55,985 nt of DNA, taken from positions 1 to 55,985 of the forward strand of contig JAIBAE010000022.1 in NCBI GenBank assembly GCA_019695345.1, read 5' to 3'. Positions 42,175 through 49,848 of the stretch are shown here, piece after piece. The DNA is from Bacteroidota bacterium. GTDB taxonomy: Bacteria > Bacteroidota > Ignavibacteria > Kapaibacteriales > NICIL-2. The notes beneath the pieces are model-generated. The model searched no databases. It had not been told where the DNA came from and worked only from the letters and a program-made list of their open reading frames with translations. Every line of letters starts with the position of its first letter. Positions within the stretch are counted from its first letter, which is position 1. Made by a program: the position numbers and the translations under genes.

Positions 42175-42711
42175 CTAATTGTGATTTGATGGGTTAATCC
42201 AGTATATCTGTTTATGGTGCATTGATTCATATTCACGAAGTAAGCATTCGGCGTATAGTCTACTAATGCCTGGTTCAAGGCAAAAATTATTTCCGTTATC
42301 ATCTTGTCTGTATAAATTATAATCAACTGCATTGGTAAAATACCCTCGTGTTAATCCATACGATTTTGGCTCAGGATTCACCCAATCCGGGCGTAGTGGA
42401 ATCCTTAGATGATGATAGAGGTGATTGATACAATAATCAGTTTGTGCTACAATAAAATTATGTTTGTGTAAAGCATGTATGATGCTTACAGCAAAGCCAC
42501 AATCGCACACAAAATACCAATAAACTGAAGGTCCGGGTTCTATATCGTTTTCATCCATACTTCTGTGATATGTTCCAATAGATTTTTCAAACACCTCCAT
42601 TTGAGATGTATAGGATGCCATAGCTATAAAGGGTGGTTCATTAGGAATTTCATTAATATCAACCCTATGCATCTTAAAAAGATAGTCTGAATCTTCCATG
42701 CTATACCTCAT
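42175..42711 (-). CDS. Hypothetical cytoplasmic protein, about 178 aa
   Basis: I do not recognise this protein. Two in-frame ATGs, at 42711 and 42699, are possible. The second (MEDSDYLFKMHRVDINEIPN) has GAGG 5-8 nt upstream and would give 174 residues. There is no signal peptide or membrane span. The protein is rich in Tyr, His and Cys, with VYWYFVCDCGFAVSIIHALH and LCRE-type surface, and an aromatic C-terminus (SMHHKQIYWINP). The CDC pair and several histidines could bind metal, but spacing matches no motif I know. It sits at the edge of the AT-rich block, and the element at 42106-42168 follows its stop. Confidence 0.75.
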   Translation of the reverse strand: MRYSMEDSDYLFKMHRVDINEIPNEPPFIAMASYTSQMEVFEKSIGTYHRSMDENDIEPGPSVYWYFVCDCGFAVSIIHALHKHNFIVAQTDYCINHLYHHLRIPLRPDWVNPEPKSYGLTRGYFTNAVDYNLYRQDDNGNNFCLEPGISRLYAECLLREYESMHHKQIYWINPSNHN

Positions 42712-42818
42712 TCTCTATTTTTACAAAATTACTGATGTGTGGCAAATGGAGTGTATATTCCCCACCGCATAAACACACCGTTTGCATTATATTCGCACAC
42801 TCATAATTCAGGTGAAGA

Positions 42819-43325
42819 ATGGTACGTTTGATTCTCTATATATTTTGCGGGTGCATACTGCTTGTAGCCAATGGTTGCGACGGCGGCTTAGACCCCGCAA
42901 TGGTTCCGCTAAGTAGTTTTATTGGTGGAATGATTCGGTTTAAAGGCGGCAAGAACTCGTACCCGCCTGCCGATAGCGTTAAACTGCTTACCGTAGTTGC
43001 CTTCCGCGAAGTACCGCGCGATACTAACGTTTTGCAAACTGTATTAGCGGGCAATGCCTATTACTTACAAGATGCATTAGTGTATGGGGCAGATTCATCG
43101 GAATACAAGTTAGAGATTACCAAAACGCCCGATACCTTGCGGTACATTTGCGTTGCACAGCAATATAGCGGTAATATCTTTTCCGATTGGCGGGTGGTTG
43201 GTATTTACTCACTAAAAACCGACTTCACTCCGGAAACAGTAATGATGGTTGGCGGCCAGCGGAAGAGCAACCTTGATATTACGGTAGATTTTACCAAACT
43301 TCCTCCACAACCATTTAAACGTTAA
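42819..43325 (+). CDS. Lipoprotein, unknown, upstream of TonB-dependent receptor
   Basis: The 168-residue product has a lipoprotein signal peptide (MVRLILYIFCGCILLVANGC, lipobox ANGC, Cys20) followed by an acceptor-poor DGG. The mature part is a single small beta-rich domain (SVKLLTVVAFREVPRDTNVL, YICVAQQYSGNIFSDWRVVG). The TonB-dependent receptor gene starts 31 nt downstream, so the two are probably co-transcribed. The lipoprotein may be a substrate-binding or plug-capping partner, as SusD-type proteins are for SusC, though it shows no SusD similarity and is far too small. Confidence 0.85.
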   Translation: MVRLILYIFCGCILLVANGCDGGLDPAMVPLSSFIGGMIRFKGGKNSYPPADSVKLLTVVAFREVPRDTNVLQTVLAGNAYYLQDALVYGADSSEYKLEITKTPDTLRYICVAQQYSGNIFSDWRVVGIYSLKTDFTPETVMMVGGQRKSNLDITVDFTKLPPQPFKR

Positions 43326-43356
43326 GCGTACATTTTCTTCTTGTAGGGAAACAATC

Positions 43357-45564
43357 ATGCGAAGTACTTTGTTAGTTGTTGTTATTGTTATAGTGAATGT
43401 TGTATTGCTTACTGCACGCGGAACAGTAAGCGGGGTTGTGCGTGATGCCGAAACACATGAGCCGTTACGCGGCGTAACTGTGCGTGTTGAAACCACTGCA
43501 CTTGGCGGCAACACCAATAAGAATGGTGTGTTTGTTATTCGGGCCGTGCCCGATGGCAACTACACGCTACTTGTTTCTATGGTTGGATACAACAGTGCCA
43601 AAAAAGAAGTTAGAGTAAAAGAGAACGATTCTGTTTTTGTACAGATTGAAATTAAATCGCAGGCAATACAAACAAGCGAGGTTGTGGTATCGGCAAACAA
43701 GCGTGTGCAAGCCGTACAAGATGTTCCCATGAGCGTCTCTACTGTTGATGCTCGTGCTGTTCAACAACGCAATGCCACAAGGTTAGATGATGTGTTGCGC
43801 TATGTGCCTGGTGTAAATATCTCACAATACAATGTAAACATACGCGGTGCATCGGGGTTTGCGTATGGATTGGGTTCGCGTACAATGGTGTTGCTTGATA
43901 ACTTTCCGTTATTAAGTGGCGACAACGGCGATATATCATTTGATGCGCTTCCTGTTTTTGAAACCGAACGTGTTGAAGTTGTAAAAGGTGCGGGCAGTGC
44001 GTTATACGGAACCAGTGCACTTGGTGGTGTAGTGAATGTTATCACCCGCGAGCCAAAAGATTATCCCGAATTCCGTTTCCGTGGCTACAGTGGTTTATAT
44101 ACACGTCCGCGTTTTGATACGTGGGAATATCAGGAACGCCTGTCTCAAATTCATGGGTTCGATGCAAGTTACTCGCAACGTATTGGTACGGTTGGTTGGA
44201 TTATGAGCGGTGGTATGAAAGGTGATGACTCGTATCGCCAATTCGATGACTCCTTCCGTTGGAATTTATATAACAAATTTACGTTTGCGCCAACGCCACT
44301 AAGCAACGTGTTGGTATATTCGCAATATGCTTACGAAGACCGCGCTAACTGGCTTAATTGGTATAACCTGCAATATGCAACACGTCCGCCACTGGGAACC
44401 AACATGGAAGACAGAGTTCGCTCTCACAAGTATGCCGCAGGCGCAGAGTACAAACAAATTATCAGTGGTAATACCTTTGGAATTATTCGTAGTAGTTACT
44501 ACCGCACATCATACGAAAACAATGTAGGTTTCGACCAACCCGATTACCTTGCGTCAACCGCAGGGGCTATCAATCTGGAAGGACAAGTAACAACATACCT
44601 CAACGAAAAAATCTTATTTACTGCCGGAGTTAACTTGTTGCGTAACGATGTATCCGCACCCAACCTTAATGGCGATAAAGGACAAAGTATAACAAGTGCA
44701 TACGCGCAAACGGAGTTTACTAACTTAGAAGACGTGATAGTGACTGTTGGCGGACGTTTTGATTTAGAGAAAACATTTGGGCAAGAGAGTAATGCACAGT
44801 TCTCGCCTAAAGTTGGCATCAGTTACAAAACACCCGGCGATGGAAGTTTACGCTTAAGTTTAGGGCGTGCATTCCGTGCCGCTTCAATAACCGAGCGATT
44901 TGCAGCAATTCGCTTTTCCGGGTTTACCGTTGGGCGTAACTTGGATTTACGCTCGGAAACCGGATGGTCGTTTGAACTTGGAGCTACTCAATCGTTCGAG
45001 GTTTTCTCCATGCCATTCCAAATGGATGCAGCGTTATTCCAAAGTGAGTTGTACGATTTAATCGAGCCGCAGTTTGTAATAAACAGCACCAAATCAGAAA
45101 TACAATTTGTAAACATTACACGTGCACGGATACAAGGTATAGAAGCCGGATTAAAAGGTTGGTTTGCCGATAAACTTGTAGGCGTAGAAACATCCATTAC
45201 TGCTATGAATCCACGCAACCTTACGCTCGATAAAACTCTCACCTATCGCCACAACCTGATGTGGACATCGCGCATACTCATTCCCATCAACCCCGTAGAA
45301 ATACAATTCGATTACCGCTATCTTTCGCGTCAGGAAGAAGTAGATGAGCGCATAGTAAATCTGGGCTTAGTAGTAAACGGCGACATTCGTGTACCAATTC
45401 ACGTTGTGGATGTCCGCGTGTTAATGGACTTCAACAAATTCAACAACATCCCGGTAACAGTGTCCATCAACATCAAAAACCTGTTCGACTATTACTATGT
45501 AGAAGTGCTTGGCAACTTAGCCCGCACACGTCAGGTTTCAATTCAGTTCGATGCAAAGTTGTAA
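43357..45564 (+). CDS. TonB-dependent outer-membrane receptor with carboxypeptidase-regulatory-like N-domain
   Basis: This 735-residue protein has a signal peptide (MRSTLLVVVIVIVNVVLLTA), then a carboxypeptidase-regulatory-like domain at about 24-105 (VSGVVRDAETHEPLRGVTVR, GVFVIRAVPDGNYTLLVSMV, GY). The TonB plug lies at about 115-225 (VPMSVSTVDARAVQQRNATR, LDDVLRYVPGVNI, NIRGASGFAYGLGSRTMVLL, ERVEVVKGAGSALYGTSALG, GVVNVIT). A 22-strand-type barrel takes up the rest (GRAFRAASITERFA region, C-terminus VSIQFDAKL). It would take up a large or scarce solute with energy from the TonB complex. The substrate cannot be deduced. The neighbouring lipoprotein gene (42819-43325) is the only contextual partner. 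GTAGGG lies before the ATG as a weak Shine-Dalgarno. Confidence 0.96.
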   Translation: MRSTLLVVVIVIVNVVLLTARGTVSGVVRDAETHEPLRGVTVRVETTALGGNTNKNGVFVIRAVPDGNYTLLVSMVGYNSAKKEVRVKENDSVFVQIEIKSQAIQTSEVVVSANKRVQAVQDVPMSVSTVDARAVQQRNATRLDDVLRYVPGVNISQYNVNIRGASGFAYGLGSRTMVLLDNFPLLSGDNGDISFDALPVFETERVEVVKGAGSALYGTSALGGVVNVITREPKDYPEFRFRGYSGLYTRPRFDTWEYQERLSQIHGFDASYSQRIGTVGWIMSGGMKGDDSYRQFDDSFRWNLYNKFTFAPTPLSNVLVYSQYAYEDRANWLNWYNLQYATRPPLGTNMEDRVRSHKYAAGAEYKQIISGNTFGIIRSSYYRTSYENNVGFDQPDYLASTAGAINLEGQVTTYLNEKILFTAGVNLLRNDVSAPNLNGDKGQSITSAYAQTEFTNLEDVIVTVGGRFDLEKTFGQESNAQFSPKVGISYKTPGDGSLRLSLGRAFRAASITERFAAIRFSGFTVGRNLDLRSETGWSFELGATQSFEVFSMPFQMDAALFQSELYDLIEPQFVINSTKSEIQFVNITRARIQGIEAGLKGWFADKLVGVETSITAMNPRNLTLDKTLTYRHNLMWTSRILIPINPVEIQFDYRYLSRQEEVDERIVNLGLVVNGDIRVPIHVVDVRVLMDFNKFNNIPVTVSINIKNLFDYYYVEVLGNLARTRQVSIQFDAKL

Positions 45565-45568
45565 ATTG

Positions 45569-45634
45569 TTTTTTGCTATCGCCCTGACCGCACCGCACGC
45601 CAACAATGTAACACCAATGCGTTGCGGGGCAGAA
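45569..45634 (+). repeat. GCTATCGC-type structured intergenic repeat, copy 14 (paired with copy 15)
   Basis: TTTTTTGCTATCGCCCTGAC starts 4 nt after the receptor stop codon, and the element ends TTGCGGGGCAGAATC. The stem is CCGCA/TGCGG. Confidence 0.88.
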
Positions 45635-45669
45635 TCACATATCATGATAACCGTTGTTTGTAGCTGTAT

Positions 45670-45736
45670 TGTTCTTCTCCGCCAGTAATTGGTTATGTAT
45701 AGAAAGCCGCTTGGTGCGGCTTGCGGTAGCAACAAC
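45670..45736 (-). repeat. GCTATCGC-type structured intergenic repeat, copy 15
   Basis: Ends are TGTTCTTCTCCGCCAG and TTGGTGCGGCTTGCGGTAGC. The stem is reduced to CCGC/GCGG. It forms the second half of a head-to-head pair. The remainder of the 45565-45950 gap is an AT-rich leader of the WD40 gene. Confidence 0.75.
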
Positions 45737-45950
45737 ACCTACAATAGTTACACAGCCCCCTACTTGCCAGTATACCAACACCATATCAAAGGAAATTGTT
45801 ATTTAGCTAAGTGTTCTTATATTGTAGCACTTATGCGGTGCAGTATAAGTATAATACTTGTTAGCCAAACCCCTTTGGCGTGGAATTAACCTATGCTGTA
45901 TGTACATAAAGAACAACCGTATAGATTTATTAACAATATCATACTGCACT

Positions 45951-48347
45951 ATGAGACATCTCTATATTGTTGCGCTCGCCCTGTTGTTAGGAAACACTTT
46001 TTTATCTGCCCAAACTACTTTATACCCTTCGTGGTCAACACCGGTGGTGGGTAATGGCGTGTTTAGTCCCGATGGTTCAAAAATTTGTACGTGGGGTAGC
46101 AGTAGTAAATTCTTTGGTGGCGGTAGTAATACCCTAAGTATCTGGAATGCAAATAGTGGCGAGCTAATAACGGTTATTGCTGATACTTCTGCCGGAGTGT
46201 TTACCTCTGCCTCGTTTAATGCTACAGGAGATAAAATAGTTGCAACACAGGCTAACGGGTTAGCACATATTTGGAATACAAGTACGGGCGCTATTATCAA
46301 TACACTTTCAGGTGCATCGGATAAACATTGGGCTACCTTTGTCACGTTTAATAGTAAAGGTGATAGAGTTCTTACCGTTGCAGATATAGATTCAATGGCA
46401 GTGTTGTGGGATGCTACTACCGGGGCGGTTATTAGCAGAATAAAGGTTGATAAATCTAAAGTAACTATTGCTGCTTTTAATACTACAGGTGATAAACTGT
46501 TTACACAAGATAGTCCGGACCATGCTAATATCAAGGTATGGAATGCAAGTACCGGGGCGTTAATTGCAGCCTCAACCGAAGCAAAATTTTATAAAATTAC
46601 TTCTGCATCATTTAACAATATAGGCGATAAAATTATTACTGCCGATGATTACGGTTCGGTGCTGATATGGGATGCTGCTACGGCATCGCTGTTAAAAGAA
46701 TTTAAAACGCCGGGTAAAACATGGAGCAGCGTTTCCTCTGCTTACTTTAATACCTCCGGCGATAAATTTGTTACTACGCATTACCCCGATTCGGTTGCTA
46801 AAGTTTGGAATGCTACAACAGGCGAAGTGCTTAAAACATGTGGCGGGCATAAAGGAAAAGTAGGAATGGCAGTTTTTAATAATACTGGAAACAACATACT
46901 CACTACAAGCGAAGATGGAACAGCAAAGTTGTGGGATGTAAACACCGGAACGCTACTATACACTTTTAATAATCAATATAGCCTCAGATTAACAACAGCA
47001 ATGTTTAGCAGCGTAGGTGATAAAGTAATAACAAACTATAACGGTGTATCAAAAATATGGAATACATCAACCGGCGCAGTACTGTTTGATGTTAACGGGC
47101 ATACTGCACAAATAAATAAAGTACTCATAAATACCCAGGGTACAAAAGTGGCAACACTTTCGGGCGATACCACAAGAATAAACGCAAAAGTGTGGGATAC
47201 TAATACAGGGAAATATCTCTATTCGCTTATAGGTCACAACTTCCCAATACGATGGGTGGAATTTAACGGCGGGGGCAATAATATACTTACATGCAGCAAC
47301 GATAGTACAGCAAAAATCTGGGATGCAAATACAGGTAGTGTGTTAAAAACACTAACAGGACATACCTCTTTTGTGTACTCAGCACGATTCAATAATTCCG
47401 ATGATAAAATTATTACAGCAGGTGGCGATAACACTGCAAAAATTTGGGATGTAGCAACAGGCGCAGTACTAAAAACTCTTACACATAACAAAGCTGTAAT
47501 TTATGCTTGTTTTAATAAGTCCGGCGACAAAGCATTAACAGTTTGTGTGGATACAACAGTAAAAGTTTGGAATGTGAATACCGGAGAGATAGTTGCAATA
47601 TTAAAGGGGCACACCAATAGAATTAACAATGCCGATTTTAATACAACAGGCGATAAGATTGTAACGGTAAGCGAAGACAACACAGCCAAAATCTGGAACT
47701 CCGCAACGGGCAATATGATAGCCAATCTTAACGCACATACCAATTTTGTAAAAAGTGCTATGTTTAGCACCGACGGCAGCAAAGTAGTTACGGCAAGTTG
47801 GGATGAAACAGTTAAAGTATGGAATGCAAATACAGGAACGCTAATTGTATCTTTACTTAACAAAGGCAAAAACTTTCAGCATGCTATGTTTGATAACACC
47901 GGTAACACAATACTAACTGCCGGAAGTACTGGGGTGTACATCTGGGATGCAAATACCGGAAACATAGTATATAAGTTAAACGGATATAACTCATCTGCAA
48001 ATTATGCAATGTATAATAGTGCTTATGATAAAGTGGTTAGCGCTAACTCCGATGGCACTGTACGGCTTTGGAAACTCAACAACAACTCTTCATCGGCAGA
48101 TGATGATGCTGAACAACAATATTTAGAAGCTTATCCAAACCCAACCTCTGGTATTATAACAATCAACATCCCCTACCAGATATTGAATGCCAATACCCAA
48201 ACAACTATAGAGGTGTACTCTGCACTTGGGCAGCTTGTATTACGCCAAGCCGCAACTCAGCCAACAACAACAATTACTCTAACAGCATTACCACACGGAA
48301 CGTATAACGTGCAGTGCGGGGCGTATCACTGCACGGTAGTCCGGTAG
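45951..48347 (+). CDS. Secreted WD40-repeat protein with T9SS sorting domain
   Basis: The frame opens at 45858, but the ATG at 45951 starts a signal peptide (MRHLYIVALALLLGNTFLSA), giving 798 residues. I count 16 WD40-type units by their (K/I)(V/I)W(D/N)..TG signature, for example SIWNANSGELI, HIWNTSTGAII, KIWDANTGSVLKTLTGH and KVWNVNTGEIVAILKGH. This suggests two propellers of 7-8 blades. Residues about 720-798 are a T9SS type A sorting domain (LEAYPNPTSGIITINIPYQI, LPHGTYNVQCGAYHCTVVR). WD40 proteins are mostly cytoplasmic; here the domain is fused to a secretion signal, so the product is probably a surface interaction platform. The TonB receptor gene upstream is separated by a paired repeat. 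Confidence 0.93.
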   Translation: MRHLYIVALALLLGNTFLSAQTTLYPSWSTPVVGNGVFSPDGSKICTWGSSSKFFGGGSNTLSIWNANSGELITVIADTSAGVFTSASFNATGDKIVATQANGLAHIWNTSTGAIINTLSGASDKHWATFVTFNSKGDRVLTVADIDSMAVLWDATTGAVISRIKVDKSKVTIAAFNTTGDKLFTQDSPDHANIKVWNASTGALIAASTEAKFYKITSASFNNIGDKIITADDYGSVLIWDAATASLLKEFKTPGKTWSSVSSAYFNTSGDKFVTTHYPDSVAKVWNATTGEVLKTCGGHKGKVGMAVFNNTGNNILTTSEDGTAKLWDVNTGTLLYTFNNQYSLRLTTAMFSSVGDKVITNYNGVSKIWNTSTGAVLFDVNGHTAQINKVLINTQGTKVATLSGDTTRINAKVWDTNTGKYLYSLIGHNFPIRWVEFNGGGNNILTCSNDSTAKIWDANTGSVLKTLTGHTSFVYSARFNNSDDKIITAGGDNTAKIWDVATGAVLKTLTHNKAVIYACFNKSGDKALTVCVDTTVKVWNVNTGEIVAILKGHTNRINNADFNTTGDKIVTVSEDNTAKIWNSATGNMIANLNAHTNFVKSAMFSTDGSKVVTASWDETVKVWNANTGTLIVSLLNKGKNFQHAMFDNTGNTILTAGSTGVYIWDANTGNIVYKLNGYNSSANYAMYNSAYDKVVSANSDGTVRLWKLNNNSSSADDDAEQQYLEAYPNPTSGIITINIPYQILNANTQTTIEVYSALGQLVLRQAATQPTTTITLTALPHGTYNVQCGAYHCTVVR

Positions 48348-48351
48348 TATC

Positions 48352-48418
48352 TTTTTGCTATCGCCCGACCGCACCAAATGGCGCATTACACAAAGCCGTT
48401 CTTCTGCGGGAAAGAAAC
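48352..48418 (+). repeat. GCTATCGC-type structured intergenic repeat, copy 16 (best consensus)
   Basis: TTTTTGCTATCGCCCGACCG starts 4 nt after the WD40 gene stop. The element ends TTCTGCGGGAAAGAAACG, with stem CCGCA/TGCGG. It is the clearest reference copy. Confidence 0.9.
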
Positions 48419-48536
48419 GTAATGTACACACTCACAACAATCGTATAAAAATCAAATAAGAATGATATAGAAGAAAGAAAAAAACAAACACAACTAAACT
48501 CACAGTATAAAACCTCAGAAACACAGAAGGAATTGT

Positions 48537-49733
48537 ATGCGTTTATTACTAATAATTCTTGTAACTGCAACAACATTGTATACAACGCTTCTTGCACAAT
48601 GGGAACGATGCAACGTTCCAAACAACACGGCAATCTCTTGTTTTGCTTTATCGGGCACTACTATATATGCCGGCACATCGGGCGCATTACTGCAATCAAC
48701 CAATTCAGGCACAAGCTGGAATAGAATAAATATCAACAGCCAGAGTATGCGTGCCGTTGCTATCGACATCTACGAAAATCGAATTACCGTAGCCGCCCAG
48801 GGAATTTTGGAAAGTGCAGTTATTACATCAACTGATAACGGTTCAAGTTGGACTGTAATAAACACAGGGCTTACAAACAGCGAGGTTAATTCTCTAGCCC
48901 GTATGGGTGTAACGCTTTTTGCAGGAACACCCGCAGGAGTATTTCTTACAACAAACAACGGGGTAAACTGGGTGCAGGCTAATTCCGGTTTAACAGATAC
49001 TGCTGTAGCGGCATTGGCAGTAATGGGCACAACTGTTGTTGCCGCTACAAGTAGCGGCAATATATTTCTTTCTACAAACAATGGAACAAACTGGATGCAA
49101 ACTGCACATCCAGCAACAACTTCGTTTAATTGTATGGCGGTCAGCGGAACCAACCTGTATGTTGGAACACACGGAGATGGATTATTTGTTAGCACTAACA
49201 TAGGAACAAGTTGGAGTGCTATCAGCACCGGCTTAGGCGATAAGAAAGTTCTTACGTTATATGCAGATGCCCCCAACCTTTTTGCAGGAACGTACGGTAC
49301 CGGCGTAGTGCGCTCCACAAACAACGGCACAAGTTGGGAAGAAATTAATACAGGGTTACTCGATTTGCGTGTTCGTGCAGTAATAGTTCATAACCAATAT
49401 CTCTTTGCCGGTTCTTCGTTTGGTATCTGGCGGAGAAAAACGTCGGAGGTACTATCCTCGGCGGAGTCATCATCAACCGCAATAACAACCACATGGTGTT
49501 TTCCCAATCCTGCAACAGAAATTATCACAATAACAACTCCACCAAGTTTAGAAAACAGTACAGGCACAATCCGTTACTCAGTTGTAAACGTACAGGGCGA
49601 AGAAGTGATGCACATAGATAGTGATAACAAGAACGTACCAGTATCAACCAGTGTTCTACCAAATGGTATGTACACCATTGTTGCAACGTGTGGTATTCAA
49701 CGTGCGGCAACTACACTCTCAATACTTAGGTAG
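48537..49733 (+). CDS. Secreted Ycf48/BNR-like beta-propeller protein with T9SS sorting domain
   Basis: This 398-residue protein has a signal peptide (MRLLLIILVTATTLYTTLLA). Blades of the form TIYAGTSGALLQSTNSGTSW, TLFAGTPAGVFLTTNNGVNW, NLYVGTHGDGLFVSTNIGTS and NLFAGTYGTGVVRSTNNGTS cover residues 25-310, as in Ycf48-like/sialidase-type propellers. The final 85 residues are a T9SS type A sorting domain (TWCFPNPATEIITITTPPSL, VQGEEVMHIDSD, LPNGMYTIVATCGIQR). That tail is closely similar to the tails of the next two T9SS genes. AAGGAA lies before the ATG. The product is expected at the cell surface. Its ligand is unknown. Confidence 0.92.
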   Translation: MRLLLIILVTATTLYTTLLAQWERCNVPNNTAISCFALSGTTIYAGTSGALLQSTNSGTSWNRININSQSMRAVAIDIYENRITVAAQGILESAVITSTDNGSSWTVINTGLTNSEVNSLARMGVTLFAGTPAGVFLTTNNGVNWVQANSGLTDTAVAALAVMGTTVVAATSSGNIFLSTNNGTNWMQTAHPATTSFNCMAVSGTNLYVGTHGDGLFVSTNIGTSWSAISTGLGDKKVLTLYADAPNLFAGTYGTGVVRSTNNGTSWEEINTGLLDLRVRAVIVHNQYLFAGSSFGIWRRKTSEVLSSAESSSTAITTTWCFPNPATEIITITTPPSLENSTGTIRYSVVNVQGEEVMHIDSDNKNVPVSTSVLPNGMYTIVATCGIQRAATTLSILR

Positions 49734-49796
49734 TTATTGTACTCTTTTTCTTGTATTGCAGGCAGCTTTGTACAATACAATGATTCACACATAAAG

Positions 49797-49817
49797 TTAG
49801 AACAATACATGTTCTAA
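49797..49817. promoter_or_regulatory. Candidate operator: inverted repeat TTAGAAC-N7-GTTCTAA
   Basis: TTAGAAC and GTTCTAA are exact inverses with a 7-nt spacer, 31 nt before the ATG of the delta-60 gene. A further TTCTAAC half-site lies nearby at about 49822-49828. No protein is known to bind it. Confidence 0.4.
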
Positions 49818-49848
49818 TAGTTTTCTAACAACTTACGTATCAGCTAAT

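Noticed and set aside
45962-46534. 190-codon minus-strand frame opposite the WD40 gene
   Set aside because: It is antisense to the WD40 repeats and its Leu/Val/Pro-rich composition follows from the codons of the real gene.
48770-49330. 186-codon minus-strand frame opposite the Ycf48-like gene
   Set aside because: It is antisense to repeated propeller blades that are clearly coding on the plus strand.
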